Below are positions 1 through 8,593 of a stretch of 64,000 nucleotides of DNA, piece after piece. The first letter of the stretch is position 1. Every line of letters begins with the position of its first letter. Source of the DNA: Shewanella glacialimarina (GTDB lineage: Bacteria; Pseudomonadota; Gammaproteobacteria; Enterobacterales; Shewanellaceae); assembly GCF_020511155.1 (NCBI RefSeq), contig NZ_CP041216.1, forward strand, positions 62,001 to 126,000, in the 5' to 3' direction. The position numbers and the translations under genes are program-made. The notes under the pieces are model-generated. The model was not told where the DNA came from. It searched no databases and saw only the letters and a program-made list of their open reading frames with translations.

Positions 1-446
1 ACATCATCCATATCACCATTACAAACAGCATGAAAACCTTGAGTTAACTGTGTGGTAGCAGCGCTTCGACTATTGAAGCAATGAAGGGTATTTCTATGTT
101 CAAAAATTAGGTTGAATGGATTGTAATTCTGGCTATGTTCTTGCAACCATTGCGAGGTTATAGGCGGGTGAGGAGATGTTAGTGCGTTGATAACCAGTTC
201 ACCCCTTGAACGCACTCCATCCCGAAGGTCTTGAGTGCGTAAATTCGTCAGGCCAGCAAATTGGCCTGCTTGATTTACACCAAGCCAGGTTCCACCGGCT
301 TGTAAATCTTTACCCGCCAGTATGTTTTGATCTGGAGGCCAAAACTGTGCAGGTTGAGTGGCGCGATGATGAAACTCATCTCTATTAGCACAAATGATTA
401 AAGGATATTGAGGATGGCTTTCGATAGCGAAAAATAAAATACACAT
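1..446 (-). CDS. NRDE family protein (TANGO2-like), 3' part beyond the window
   Basis: Reading the minus strand from an ATG at 446 gives an open frame of about 148 codons that runs off the window start. The product begins MCILFFAIESHPQYPLIICA and continues straight into NRDEFHHRAT. The Asn-Arg-Asp-Glu motif near residue 22 defines the NRDE / TANGO2 family. Further family-like stretches follow, such as GGTWLGVNQAGQFAGLTNLR. An AGGAGA ribosome-binding site lies at 452-457, six bases before the ATG. The family is widespread in bacteria and eukaryotes; links to haem trafficking have been proposed for some members, but the function here is unknown. The C-terminus cannot be judged. A short plus-strand frame at 206-388 is only the shadow of this gene. 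Confidence 0.85.
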   Translation of the reverse strand, partial: MCILFFAIESHPQYPLIICANRDEFHHRATQPAQFWPPDQNILAGKDLQAGGTWLGVNQAGQFAGLTNLRTQDLRDGVRSRGELVINALTSPHPPITSQWLQEHSQNYNPFNLIFEHRNTLHCFNSRSAATTQLTQGFHAVCNGDMDD

Positions 447-497
447 AAATTTCTCCTGTCATTTTTGCTGTTGCTAGCCGTTAGCTGACTCTAATCA

Positions 498-2054
498 TTA
501 ATGATGGTGATGAGAATGTCCACCGCGTTGTTTATTGCTATGCTGATGAGCGGGTTTAAGATTTGCGATCATGCGGCTTAAAAATTTTCTTGGACCTAAA
601 CGCAGTAAACTTGCGCCAAATAGTAAACTGACTACCACTAAGCTTAATATATTGATTGATTCAGGCAGTTGCAGCACATAACTAGAGGTTAACGTGACTT
701 GGTCTGCCACAATAAAGGCGCTCAGTAACACTCCGCCCAGCATTAACCCTTGTTTCCAGGTCATTAATTTCAGCTGTGCGATATTGATAACGGGTGCCGC
801 AAGTAAGCTAAATGCTACCGCGACCTGATTCCATCCGCTGTAAAATAACGCTAATGCTAAAATAGCCGCTCCTAGATTACAAAAACGCATCGGAATAAAG
901 ACGAGTAGCAGAATAAACACCTGCAATGCAGGGTTTTCTAGGGGGACTGATGGGTGACCAATTAAATTGGCTAATATTAAGCTTAATATGATCCAGGGTG
1001 CACTGCGGTCGACTAAATGAGCGAAGCCAAATCGCAATGCAGAGTCGGGTAATTGTAAATGCGGATCCGTTAATTGGATTTTACTCAACGTCAGTAAACC
1101 ACCAATAACGGCTAAACCAATAATTTGATATAGCGCAAACCAGGGGCCTAATAACGCCAGAGTAATGACTAAGGACTCAGGACCAGCTAGTCTTTGTAAC
1201 CATCGTAACGCGAGATTTTTATGCTGAGGTTGTAGTCCTAATTTGAATCTGAGCGCTGCAAATAAATAACTTAGTAGTAATACTGGCGAAATAGTTAATA
1301 GCCAACTAACAAACTGTTCTACACCGTGAGCGTGGTTATGGTCTGAATGTGCCTGGCTGCCAGTATCGAGTAACAGCAAAAGTGCTAATAAGCCTAAACC
1401 AAGCAGACTGCCGATTCCCGCCTGATATTGGTATTTGCCTTGTTTATCTGTGGAGTGTTCACCATGAGGCTGATGCAGCACCACATGCAAAATTGAACCT
1501 GTCACAAAAGCCTGTAAATAAACGGTATTTTCAATGCTTAATTGATGAAGTAGTTGTTCGCCAGCAAAATAACCTACCGCGGTTAATGCCATCATGGCAA
1601 CCAAAACGACACTTGCCCAGCGAGTGCCAACCTGTGGTTTGAGTAACCACCAAATTGCTAATCCTACCGGTAGTCGATGTAATATTACCCCCAGAGCGAG
1701 CAGCGGAGAATTACCTTGCTGTTGCGACAACACCATAGCGCCACCGTCGGTGATGGTATGCAGCAGCAAACCCGCAATACCAAGAGTTAACGTTATGTTG
1801 TGGGTGATCTCTGAATAGCGATGGAAAATACGTTCACTTGCGGTGGGACCCCACAAGCCTAATACCACGAAAAGCAAGGTAATAAATCCACCGTGCTCCA
1901 ACAGCTCTGGCAAAATATGGATGAGCACCAGCCCGCCTAAAGAGACGAATATAAAACCATCTAGACCTTTTTGTAATCCACTGCCAGAAGAAAAGTAGCG
2001 GTAAAATAAAGGGCCAAATAATAAAGCGATACAACTAGCGGCTAAATAGAGCAT
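498..2054 (-). CDS. Polytopic membrane protein: ZIP-like N-terminal half joined to a DUF318/UPF0718-like permease half
   Basis: This protein of 518 residues has many hydrophobic segments. The N-terminal 200 or so residues carry the ZIP-type helix motifs HTITDGGAMVL and HRLPVGLAIWW, whose His, Asp and Gly residues bind metal in ZIP transporters. A hydrophilic His-rich linker (HGEHS, then HSDHNHAHG) follows. The C-terminal half contains FCNLGAAILALAL and AAPVINIAQL, which resemble the conserved loop of DUF318/UPF0718 permeases. The protein ends in a His cluster. The ATG at 2054 is preferred; a longer frame starting with TTG at 2147 would add 31 residues with no good ribosome-binding site and would put Cys- and charge-containing sequence before the first membrane helix. 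Metal transport, perhaps Zn or another divalent ion, is inferred and not shown. Confidence 0.7.
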   Translation of the reverse strand: MLYLAASCIALLFGPLFYRYFSSGSGLQKGLDGFIFVSLGGLVLIHILPELLEHGGFITLLFVVLGLWGPTASERIFHRYSEITHNITLTLGIAGLLLHTITDGGAMVLSQQQGNSPLLALGVILHRLPVGLAIWWLLKPQVGTRWASVVLVAMMALTAVGYFAGEQLLHQLSIENTVYLQAFVTGSILHVVLHQPHGEHSTDKQGKYQYQAGIGSLLGLGLLALLLLLDTGSQAHSDHNHAHGVEQFVSWLLTISPVLLLSYLFAALRFKLGLQPQHKNLALRWLQRLAGPESLVITLALLGPWFALYQIIGLAVIGGLLTLSKIQLTDPHLQLPDSALRFGFAHLVDRSAPWIILSLILANLIGHPSVPLENPALQVFILLLVFIPMRFCNLGAAILALALFYSGWNQVAVAFSLLAAPVINIAQLKLMTWKQGLMLGGVLLSAFIVADQVTLTSSYVLQLPESINILSLVVVSLLFGASLLRLGPRKFLSRMIANLKPAHQHSNKQRGGHSHHHH

Positions 2055-2326
2055 GGGTTCCAAGCATAAATTGACAAAAAACGCAGCAGTATAGCATTTT
2101 TGTACTCTTATGTAGCTAGCGTGCAAGCATAGATATGTAAATTTCAATGGCCTGAGATAAGGGAGTTAGGTTGTTGGGTTAGTGAATCAATAAGTTTCTG
2201 CTGCTTCAGGTGAGAAAAACTAATTCATTGGCTAAAAAATAATAACGCGTTCTCTAGCATCTATAAGTGACGGATTAGGTATACAATATGAGCTATTGTA
2301 TTGGCTAACTGAATAGATTGTGACTT

Positions 2327-2923
2327 ATGGATATTTTTTCTGCTGCGGTGATGTTGTTTCTAATTATGGATCCTTTAGGTAACCTGCCTATTTTTGCATC
2401 GATTCTACGCCACATTGATCCCAAGAAACGTCGCCGGGTATTAATTCGTGAATTGCTTATTGCGTTAGTGATCATGTTGCTGTTTTTGTATGCCGGTGAA
2501 GCCATTCTTAACTTTTTAAATCTGCGTTCAGAGTCGGTTAGCATTGCAGGTGGGATAATTTTATTTCTGATTGCGATAAAAATGATTTTTCCTCAGCCTG
2601 GCGGTGTCGTCGGCTTAGCGGCAGGTGAAGAGCCATTTATTGTGCCTATGGCTATACCACTTATGGCCGGACCATCTATTTTGGCAGCATTGATATTATT
2701 GGCTCATACAGATAGCAGTAGAATGACTGATTGGACTATAGCTCTCGTTTCCGCTTGGGGATTAAGCGCATTTATTCTGATGTTTTATAAAGTGTTCACC
2801 CGTGTGTTGGGCGAAAAAGGCTTAACTGCTGTAGAGCGTTTAATGGGGATGGTGCTGGTGATGATTTCAGTGCAAATGTTCTTAGATGGTATCTCAAGCT
2901 ACATGAACACATTGGCGCAATAA
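2327..2923 (+). CDS. MarC family (UPF0056) integral membrane protein, YhgN-like
   Basis: The 198-residue protein has about six hydrophobic segments and the MarC-family signature. The start MDIFSAAVMLFLIMDPLGNL contains the conserved DPxGN. Later come the charged loop HIDPKKRRRVLIRE and the second-half motif PFIVPMAIPLMAGPSIL. The length matches YhgN and MarC proteins, usually 195-220 residues. MarC was once linked to multiple antibiotic resistance, but that role has been withdrawn and the function is unknown. The gene stands alone, divergent from the ZIP-like gene, and is followed by a strong hairpin terminator. The family call is firm; substrate and physiological role are not known. Confidence 0.9.
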   Translation: MDIFSAAVMLFLIMDPLGNLPIFASILRHIDPKKRRRVLIRELLIALVIMLLFLYAGEAILNFLNLRSESVSIAGGIILFLIAIKMIFPQPGGVVGLAAGEEPFIVPMAIPLMAGPSILAALILLAHTDSSRMTDWTIALVSAWGLSAFILMFYKVFTRVLGEKGLTAVERLMGMVLVMISVQMFLDGISSYMNTLAQ

Positions 2924-2974
2924 CCTATCGTTTTTAGTCACTTTCTTATTTAATCTTTTTCGTTTTAGATTTTC

Positions 2975-3002
2975 AACGGCAGCCGAATTGGCTGCCGTTT
3001 TT
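2975..3002 (+). terminator. Rho-independent terminator of the MarC-family gene
   Basis: A perfect 10-bp stem AACGGCAGCC / GGCTGCCGTT with the 5-base loop GAATT is followed by a run of five T. It lies about 50 bases after the MarC-family stop codon. Confidence 0.9.
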
Positions 3003-3183
3003 GATATTTCTACCAAAATTTAAATCGTTAACAATGCGGTATACCAGAGGCTACAGTAAAATAGATGATGTTTTACACACTCAAACTTATTTGAACATTA
3101 ATTCATAAAAATGAGGGTCTTTTTGTTTGTACGCTAGCGGTAACAACTGTTAATCTTACGTGAATACTCTGGGGGTAAACCGA

Positions 3184-3495
3184 ATGGAATTCACTAAAAT
3201 TGCATTATTGCTAAGCATCGTATTGATGTTTGGTTGCCACGCTAATGAAGTAAATCAACAAGCAGAGAATATTACCTCAGCAAAAGTAAGCCATCCAACA
3301 ACTGCGGTATGTGGTGCTATGCCACCTATTCGAGATAAATCAAAAATTGCCGATAATTTACGTAAACAAGGTTTGATAACCGCGTCCATGAACCAACAAG
3401 AAATTGACCAAGTGGTTGCAGATTACATCAGTAAACGTCAAAAACAGTTTGCTAAATGCCCCAAACCGCTGACACACAAGCCAAGCGATAACTAA
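3184..3495 (+). CDS. Small predicted lipoprotein upstream of the M6 protease
   Basis: The 103-residue product starts MEFTKIALLLSIVLMFGC, a short positively charged segment, a hydrophobic core and a Cys in lipobox-like context (LMFGC, less than ideal). The mature part is hydrophilic and has only two further Cys (AVCGAMPP and FAKCPKP), which could form a disulfide. The ATG at 3184 has GGGGGT about seven bases upstream and is preferred over a GTG at 3160. The stop is 12 bases before the start of the large metalloprotease, so the two are probably co-transcribed. I do not recognise the family. Its position suggests a role linked to the protease, such as an accessory or inhibitor-like protein, but this is inference only. 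Confidence 0.65.
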   Translation: MEFTKIALLLSIVLMFGCHANEVNQQAENITSAKVSHPTTAVCGAMPPIRDKSKIADNLRKQGLITASMNQQEIDQVVADYISKRQKQFAKCPKPLTHKPSDN

Positions 3496-3507
3496 GGAAA
3501 GATATCG

Positions 3508-6342
3508 ATGAACAATACTATAAAATTACCGTTAGCAGCAGCGTTAGGCTTATTGCTGACGATAGGTGCTTCAGGCTCGATTGCTGCGCCGATAAAAGGC
3601 TCCCCAGCAGATGGTGGCGTGATTAATAAAGAACAAGTACTTTACTGGTTAATCAAGCGCGGCGAAGTCGCAGAAGATGCCAGTGAAGAGACTAAAAACT
3701 CAGCTGTTGAGGCATTTATTGCCCGTGGATTAAAGTCTTCATTTACGCCGTCTAAATTTGAGCTTAAGACTGAAGCTTCGATGAAAGCACGCAAAGCTAA
3801 GCAGGCTAGAATGGCGATACAGTCAGCTGTTATGTTGGCTGATGAAGATATCACTAAAACCGTTAAGGTATTAGGCGTGCTGGTGGACTTCCCAGACCTT
3901 CGCCATAATGATAATCGTCTAGCTAGTGCTGATACAGATATGTTCTATAGCAGCTATCCAGTATCACATTATCAAAACCTCCTTTTTTCAACTTCAGGCT
4001 TTACTGGCCCAGATGCTAATCCGGCTACATTACAATCTGCATACCAATATTTTAAAGCGGCATCAGGCCAGTCATTTACCTTCAGTGGCAACGTGATTAA
4101 TTGGGTTACCGCTGACAACAGTGCCGCTTACTATGGCGGTAATGATAATGATGATAATGATAGCGCGGTGCCTGAACTGGTAAAAGAAGCGGTCGTTAAA
4201 GCGATTACCGGTATGTCGGATGCAGAGTTAGCGACTTATGATATTGAAGACCCATATGATTTAGACGGTGACGGTAATACCGATGAGGCCGATGGAATAA
4301 TCGATCATATTATGCTGTTTCACTCTAGTGTGGGTGAGGAAGCGGGTGGTGGCGTGCTAGGTACCGATGCTATTTGGTCGCATCGTTTCTTTGTTAATAC
4401 CGATACCGAGGGATACAAAATCCCTGGCCGGGACATGAAAATTTACGGTTATACGGTACAACCTATTGATGCTGCTACGGGCGTATGTACGCACGAGTTT
4501 GGCCATGATTTAGGGCTACCAGATGAATATGATACCAGTAATATAGGCGATGGTTCACCTGTGGGGTCCTGGTCATTAATGTCAGGTGGCAGCTGGACTG
4601 GCAATATTGCAGGTAGTCAACCAACAGGTTTTAGCCCTTATGCACGCTCTTATTTACAACAAAAATATAAGGGTAAATGGGTTAAAGAGCAGGAAGTGGC
4701 TCTATCAAGTATCGATGAATCAGGCTTAAGTGTTAATTTAGCCCATGCGGTTGATGCCAATAGTATAAACCAAATCTCGATCCCGTTACCTATTAGCTCT
4801 GTTGAGTTTACCGCGCCTTATGCGGGAGAGTACCAATATTACTCTGGTCAAGGTGATGAGATTAATCAACAAATGTCGTTTAATCTCACCCTGCCTAGTG
4901 CAACACCTTTATCGTTAGCTTTCCAAGCACATTGGAGTATAGAAGACGATTATGACTATATGCAGCTTAAAGTGAACGGTGTCGCTATTGCGGGTAATTA
5001 CACTAAAGCCAGTAACCCACTTTACGGCTCGGTTAAGCATTATATTAGTGGTAAGTCGAGTGATATAGGCGCAGCTACTGGTGCAAACTCATGGGTGAAG
5101 CTGAGCTATGATTTAGCCGATTTTGCAGGGCAAAATGTTACTATTTCAATGCATTACATTACCGATGCGGCAGTCAGTGAAGCAGGCGTGGTGGTTGATG
5201 AGCTTGAACTGATTGGCGATGGTAGCCTGGTTTATAGCGATGACGCAGAAACCGCCTCTAAGATGACATTAAATGGTTTCAGTCGAGTTGATGATACTCG
5301 CCCAGGCAAAGCCAGTCGTTATATTGTGCAATTAAGAAGTCATCAAGGGATTGATAAAGGTCTAGTCAGCCATGGCTATATTCCGGGAGTATTAGTGTGG
5401 TTAGAAAACTTTAATCAGGCTGATAATAATGTTTCAAATCATCCAGGTGAAGGATTAATTGGTGTAATCGATGCCGATCAAAACTTGATTGGGCAGAGTG
5501 CGACAGATGCACAAATCCGAGATGCCGCGTTTAGCCAATTTGTTCAGTCAAGCTATCCAGGTGACAATCACTTATCTGCCAATAGCATGTTTGATGACAG
5601 TAACGATTACAGTGCCCCCCTTAAGCCTCATGCGGGGATCCAGTTAACCGAACTTGGCTTAACAATGGAAGTGACGGCGCAATCAGCCAATAGCACTTCT
5701 GCTACGGTAGAATTTAAGCGTTCAAGCACGATTGTATTACCTCCCAGCGCATTAAGCGGTGATATTGTTGCTAGCCTAAATGGAGCTACTGTAAGCTTTA
5801 ATGCCAGCATAAATGGTGGTGATGGTAATTATCAATATACTTGGACTTTTGGTGATAATCTTGGTTCCAGCAGTGTGGTTGCACCTAGCTATACTTATGC
5901 CTTATCGGGTGATTATGTTGTGAAGTTAACGGTTACAGATGGTGAAGGAAATAAGCTAGAGGTTGCTAAAACCGTTAGAGTAGTGATTTTACCTACCGCA
6001 GCTTTCAGTGCTTCGGCGACAAACTTGGTGCTTAGCATAACCAATAATTCTAGTAATGGTTTTGGTGGTTTGACTTATGTCTGGCAGTTTGGTGATGGTA
6101 ATAACAGCACTGCAACTAGCCCAACCCATATCTATGGTCAAGCAGGAACCTACACGATTACATTAGTGGTGACAGATACACTTGGTAATACTCAAACGGT
6201 GACTAAGGCGATAACAGTCTCGTCACCAGCGGTGATAACCCCACCAGTGGTTACTCCTCCAGCCGATTCTGGTGGCGGAGGTAGCTTAGGGTGGCTAAGT
6301 TTGTTGGCGTTAGCTTTCTGTGGTGCGCGCCGCAGAGTTTAA
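3508..6342 (+). CDS. Secreted M6 family metalloprotease (immune inhibitor A-like) with PKD domains and GlyGly-CTERM tail
   Basis: The 944-residue precursor begins with a signal peptide (hydrophobic core to about residue 27, ending GSIAAPIKG). The zinc site is HEFGH at residues 329-333, in the longer context HEFGHDLGLPDEYD typical of peptidase family M6. A stretch of Asp-rich, calcium-type sequence (DPYDLDGDGNTDEADG) precedes it. Two PKD repeats occupy about residues 750-910, marked by WTFGD and WQFGDG. The C-terminus is a Pro-rich linker, Gly run, hydrophobic helix and basic end (GGGGSLGWLSLLALAFCGAR), a GlyGly-CTERM sorting signal. Known proteins of this type are exported by type II secretion and processed by rhombosortase. 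The gene follows a small lipoprotein gene and ends at a hairpin shared with ubiC. Confidence 0.92.
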   Translation: MNNTIKLPLAAALGLLLTIGASGSIAAPIKGSPADGGVINKEQVLYWLIKRGEVAEDASEETKNSAVEAFIARGLKSSFTPSKFELKTEASMKARKAKQARMAIQSAVMLADEDITKTVKVLGVLVDFPDLRHNDNRLASADTDMFYSSYPVSHYQNLLFSTSGFTGPDANPATLQSAYQYFKAASGQSFTFSGNVINWVTADNSAAYYGGNDNDDNDSAVPELVKEAVVKAITGMSDAELATYDIEDPYDLDGDGNTDEADGIIDHIMLFHSSVGEEAGGGVLGTDAIWSHRFFVNTDTEGYKIPGRDMKIYGYTVQPIDAATGVCTHEFGHDLGLPDEYDTSNIGDGSPVGSWSLMSGGSWTGNIAGSQPTGFSPYARSYLQQKYKGKWVKEQEVALSSIDESGLSVNLAHAVDANSINQISIPLPISSVEFTAPYAGEYQYYSGQGDEINQQMSFNLTLPSATPLSLAFQAHWSIEDDYDYMQLKVNGVAIAGNYTKASNPLYGSVKHYISGKSSDIGAATGANSWVKLSYDLADFAGQNVTISMHYITDAAVSEAGVVVDELELIGDGSLVYSDDAETASKMTLNGFSRVDDTRPGKASRYIVQLRSHQGIDKGLVSHGYIPGVLVWLENFNQADNNVSNHPGEGLIGVIDADQNLIGQSATDAQIRDAAFSQFVQSSYPGDNHLSANSMFDDSNDYSAPLKPHAGIQLTELGLTMEVTAQSANSTSATVEFKRSSTIVLPPSALSGDIVASLNGATVSFNASINGGDGNYQYTWTFGDNLGSSSVVAPSYTYALSGDYVVKLTVTDGEGNKLEVAKTVRVVILPTAAFSASATNLVLSITNNSSNGFGGLTYVWQFGDGNNSTATSPTHIYGQAGTYTITLVVTDTLGNTQTVTKAITVSSPAVITPPVVTPPADSGGGGSLGWLSLLALAFCGARRRV

Positions 6343-6371
6343 TCTGAGTCATCACCCTAATCGCATGACAA

Positions 6372-6402
6372 AAATACCGCCTAATCTAGGCGGTATTTTT
6401 TT
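6372..6402. terminator. Bidirectional terminator between the M6 protease gene and ubiC
   Basis: The inverted repeat AATACCGCCTA / TAGGCGGTATT with a 3-base loop has A residues on its left side and a T run on its right, so it can end transcription from both strands. It overlaps the ubiC stop codon at 6381. Confidence 0.88.
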
Positions 6403-6956
6403 ATTTTTTCCGCTGCAGCAGGTAAAAATATTTCGCTAACAATAAGCTCAGATGTGCCAATATGAAAGTACCGACGGCGGCCCCAAAGCGTGTCGTCAAC
6501 CGGTTGAGATAAGCTGGTGGCAAGTTGCGCTAAACGGCCACAGGTTTCAAAAGCAGCCACTTCAATTTTTCCCGGTATGATCTCGTTATGGGTAAATAAC
6601 AATTCACCTAATGGCCTGTTACCGAGGTGAATAAAGTCGTACGACGTATTATCTAATAATGCTTGTGGGATTAAGGTGCGGGCGAAAACCCAAGGAATAT
6701 CGTCTAGACTGAGTAATACTTCACGCACCCAAACGGGTTCTGACTGACTTGGTAGCTCATTTGGTAAAGGAGACAACAAATGTTCACCTAAAACCGTAAC
6801 GGAGAAGTTGTTACAATGTTTTTTTAATTTTTCGGTTAAACTGCCATTGGCTAATAACCAGTTTTTAAGCGGTGTGTGGGGAAGTGAGGCTGCTTTTTCA
6901 GGTGAATACCATAAAATTGATTCGCCATAAGGAAAGCTATTACTGGTCACATTCAT
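6381..6956 (-). CDS. ubiC: Chorismate lyase (chorismate pyruvate-lyase)
   Basis: UbiC converts chorismate to 4-hydroxybenzoate and pyruvate, the first committed step of ubiquinone synthesis, in the cytoplasm. The 191-residue product has family hallmarks: [21 protein letters not shown] in the centre, [10 protein letters not shown], and the C-terminal WGRRRYFHI followed by VSEIFLP. Length is slightly above the E. coli enzyme (165). The ATG at 6956 is chosen over an adjacent in-frame TTG at 6959. ubiA, the usual partner, is not in the window. The gene is convergent with the M6 protease and divergent from a FliL-like gene. Confidence in the family is high. Confidence 0.92.
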   Translation of the reverse strand: MNVTSNSFPYGESILWYSPEKAASLPHTPLKNWLLANGSLTEKLKKHCNNFSVTVLGEHLLSPLPNELPSQSEPVWVREVLLSLDDIPWVFARTLIPQALLDNTSYDFIHLGNRPLGELLFTHNEIIPGKIEVAAFETCGRLAQLATSLSQPVDDTLWGRRRYFHIGTSELIVSEIFLPAAAEKIKKYRLD

Positions 6957-7066
6957 CAAAAACTCGTTACAATATACCTAGACCCGAGCAGTTTACCATG
7001 CTCAACAAGATGAAATACATAAAAGCGGCTATCTGCTTATTAATCACTCAAGGAGAGCATCACACT

Positions 7067-7465
7067 ATGCAAAAATTTGTTTCAGCATGCATGCTACTGC
7101 TGTTAGTTGCATTTAACGTCCAAAGTGCTGATGAAATCAGTGAAGAATATGCTTACTATGGCTTTGAGCCTGAAATCGTCACCAATTATATTTCTAATCG
7201 TAAGAAACTAGGTTTTGTTCGTATCAGTGTTGAATTAATGGTGAAAAATCCAGCTGACCTGGTAAGCATTGAGCGCCATGATCCATTATTGCGTGCAGCC
7301 ATTGTAGAAATATTAGGTAATCAGGCGGAAGATAAGGTTAAATCATTATCAGGTCGTGATGAAATTCGCCGAGAATGCTATGAGATGGTCAATCGTCTAT
7401 TAGAGAAAGAAACCGGCCGCTCGCTGGTGGTTAACTTACTGTTTACTAAATATCTGTACGATTAA
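7067..7465 (+). CDS. FliL-like small exported protein
   Basis: The 132-residue product has a clear N-terminal signal peptide or anchor (MQKFVSACMLLLLVAFNVQS) followed by a single domain. The segments NYISNRKKLGFVRISVELMV and DPLLRAAIVEILGNQ resemble the conserved core of FliL, a flagellar basal-body-associated protein. The FliL core usually follows a longer linker and sits in a flagellar operon; here the gene is outside any flagellar cluster, so this is a stand-alone paralog. The ATG at 7067 has AGGAGA ten bases upstream; the longer frame from 6872 would overlap ubiC and is rejected. The stop codon overlaps the start of rlmF by one base, which implies coupled translation. Confidence 0.75.
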   Translation: MQKFVSACMLLLLVAFNVQSADEISEEYAYYGFEPEIVTNYISNRKKLGFVRISVELMVKNPADLVSIERHDPLLRAAIVEILGNQAEDKVKSLSGRDEIRRECYEMVNRLLEKETGRSLVVNLLFTKYLYD

Positions 7466-8487
7466 TGTCAGTGAAATCATCTATGCAGGGCAAAACTTGC
7501 CCTGCTAAATTTTCGACTAGCAAATCCGGTGATAGTAAGTCTCTTCACCCCCGTAATCTGCATAATCAGGGCTATGACTTTACCTCGTTGGTTGCTGTAT
7601 TACCTAAATTGTCCCAGTTTGTCCGCCCCAATCCCTATGGTAATATCTCAATCGACTTTGCCAATCCCGAAGCAGTAAAAATCTTAAATGCCGCACTGCT
7701 TAAGCTGCATTATCATATCGATAAATGGAATATTCCTGCGGGTTTTCTGTGTCCCCCTATTCCAGGGCGGGTAGATTATTTGCATTATATTGCTGATTTA
7801 TTAGCGGTAAAGGGCAAAGTACCAAAAGGAGCAAAAATACACGCACTTGATATTGGTACAGGAGCGAATGGCATTTATCCTTTGCTTGGTATTCAATGTT
7901 ATGGCTGGCAATTTACCGCATCAGATATCGATGCAAAATCATTAAGTAATGTCGCAGCTATTTGCTCCCATAACCCTGCGTTAACCTCAAAGCTTAAATT
8001 GGTGCAACAAACTGATGCTAAGGCGATATTTAAAGGGGTGATTAACGCAAGTGATCGTATTGATATCACTTTATGTAATCCACCATTTCATCAATCTTTA
8101 GATGATGCCATGGCGGGAAGCCAACGAAAACTGTCGAATTTAGCCGCAAATCGCACTAAAAAGCATTCAGTTGTTAATGCTCAAGTGGGCAAGTCAGCAT
8201 TAAATTTTGGTGGCCAAAAAGCCGAGTTATGGTGTGAAGGTGGCGAGATCCAGTTTTTGCGCAACATGATTACCGAAAGCTGCTTGTTTAAACATCAAGT
8301 GTTGTGGTTCAGTTCACTCGTGTCTAAGTCTGACAACCTTAAACCTTGCTATAAGCTGCTTGAAAAGTGCGGCGCAGAGACAATCAATACCATTGATATG
8401 CGCCAGGGTAATAAACAAACCCGTATTCTAGTGTGGAGTTATTTAAGCCCAACATTAAGAGAGCAATGGGCTAAATTTCGTTTATAA
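7465..8487 (+). CDS. rlmF: 23S rRNA (adenine-1618-N6)-methyltransferase
   Basis: RlmF methylates N6 of A1618 in 23S rRNA using S-adenosylmethionine. The 340-residue protein has the SAM-binding motif ALDIGTGANGIYPLLG near residues 128-144 and the amino-methyltransferase catalytic motif NPPFH near residue 206. It also has the family segments RPNPYGNISIDF and IPGRVDYLHY. The N-terminus, up to LHPRNLHNQGYDF, is about 30 residues longer than in E. coli YbiN and is Lys/Ser-rich. The start overlaps the stop of the FliL-like gene (TAATG). Confidence 0.93.
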   Translation: MSVKSSMQGKTCPAKFSTSKSGDSKSLHPRNLHNQGYDFTSLVAVLPKLSQFVRPNPYGNISIDFANPEAVKILNAALLKLHYHIDKWNIPAGFLCPPIPGRVDYLHYIADLLAVKGKVPKGAKIHALDIGTGANGIYPLLGIQCYGWQFTASDIDAKSLSNVAAICSHNPALTSKLKLVQQTDAKAIFKGVINASDRIDITLCNPPFHQSLDDAMAGSQRKLSNLAANRTKKHSVVNAQVGKSALNFGGQKAELWCEGGEIQFLRNMITESCLFKHQVLWFSSLVSKSDNLKPCYKLLEKCGAETINTIDMRQGNKQTRILVWSYLSPTLREQWAKFRL

Positions 8488-8593
8488 CACCTACCTATTA
8501 CGACTATTCGCACTATACTCGGCTAGTTGTCTAACCATCATCTAATGCGTGAGTCGGTCAAGGTTGAGATATTCAACGCTAAATTTTTTGCGC

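Noticed and set aside
206..388. 60-codon plus-strand frame near the window start
   Set aside because: It is antisense to the NRDE-family gene, which has clear motifs and a ribosome-binding site.
6872..7066. Longer N-terminus for the FliL-like protein
   Set aside because: It overlaps ubiC on the other strand and adds no recognisable sequence; the signal peptide begins at 7067.
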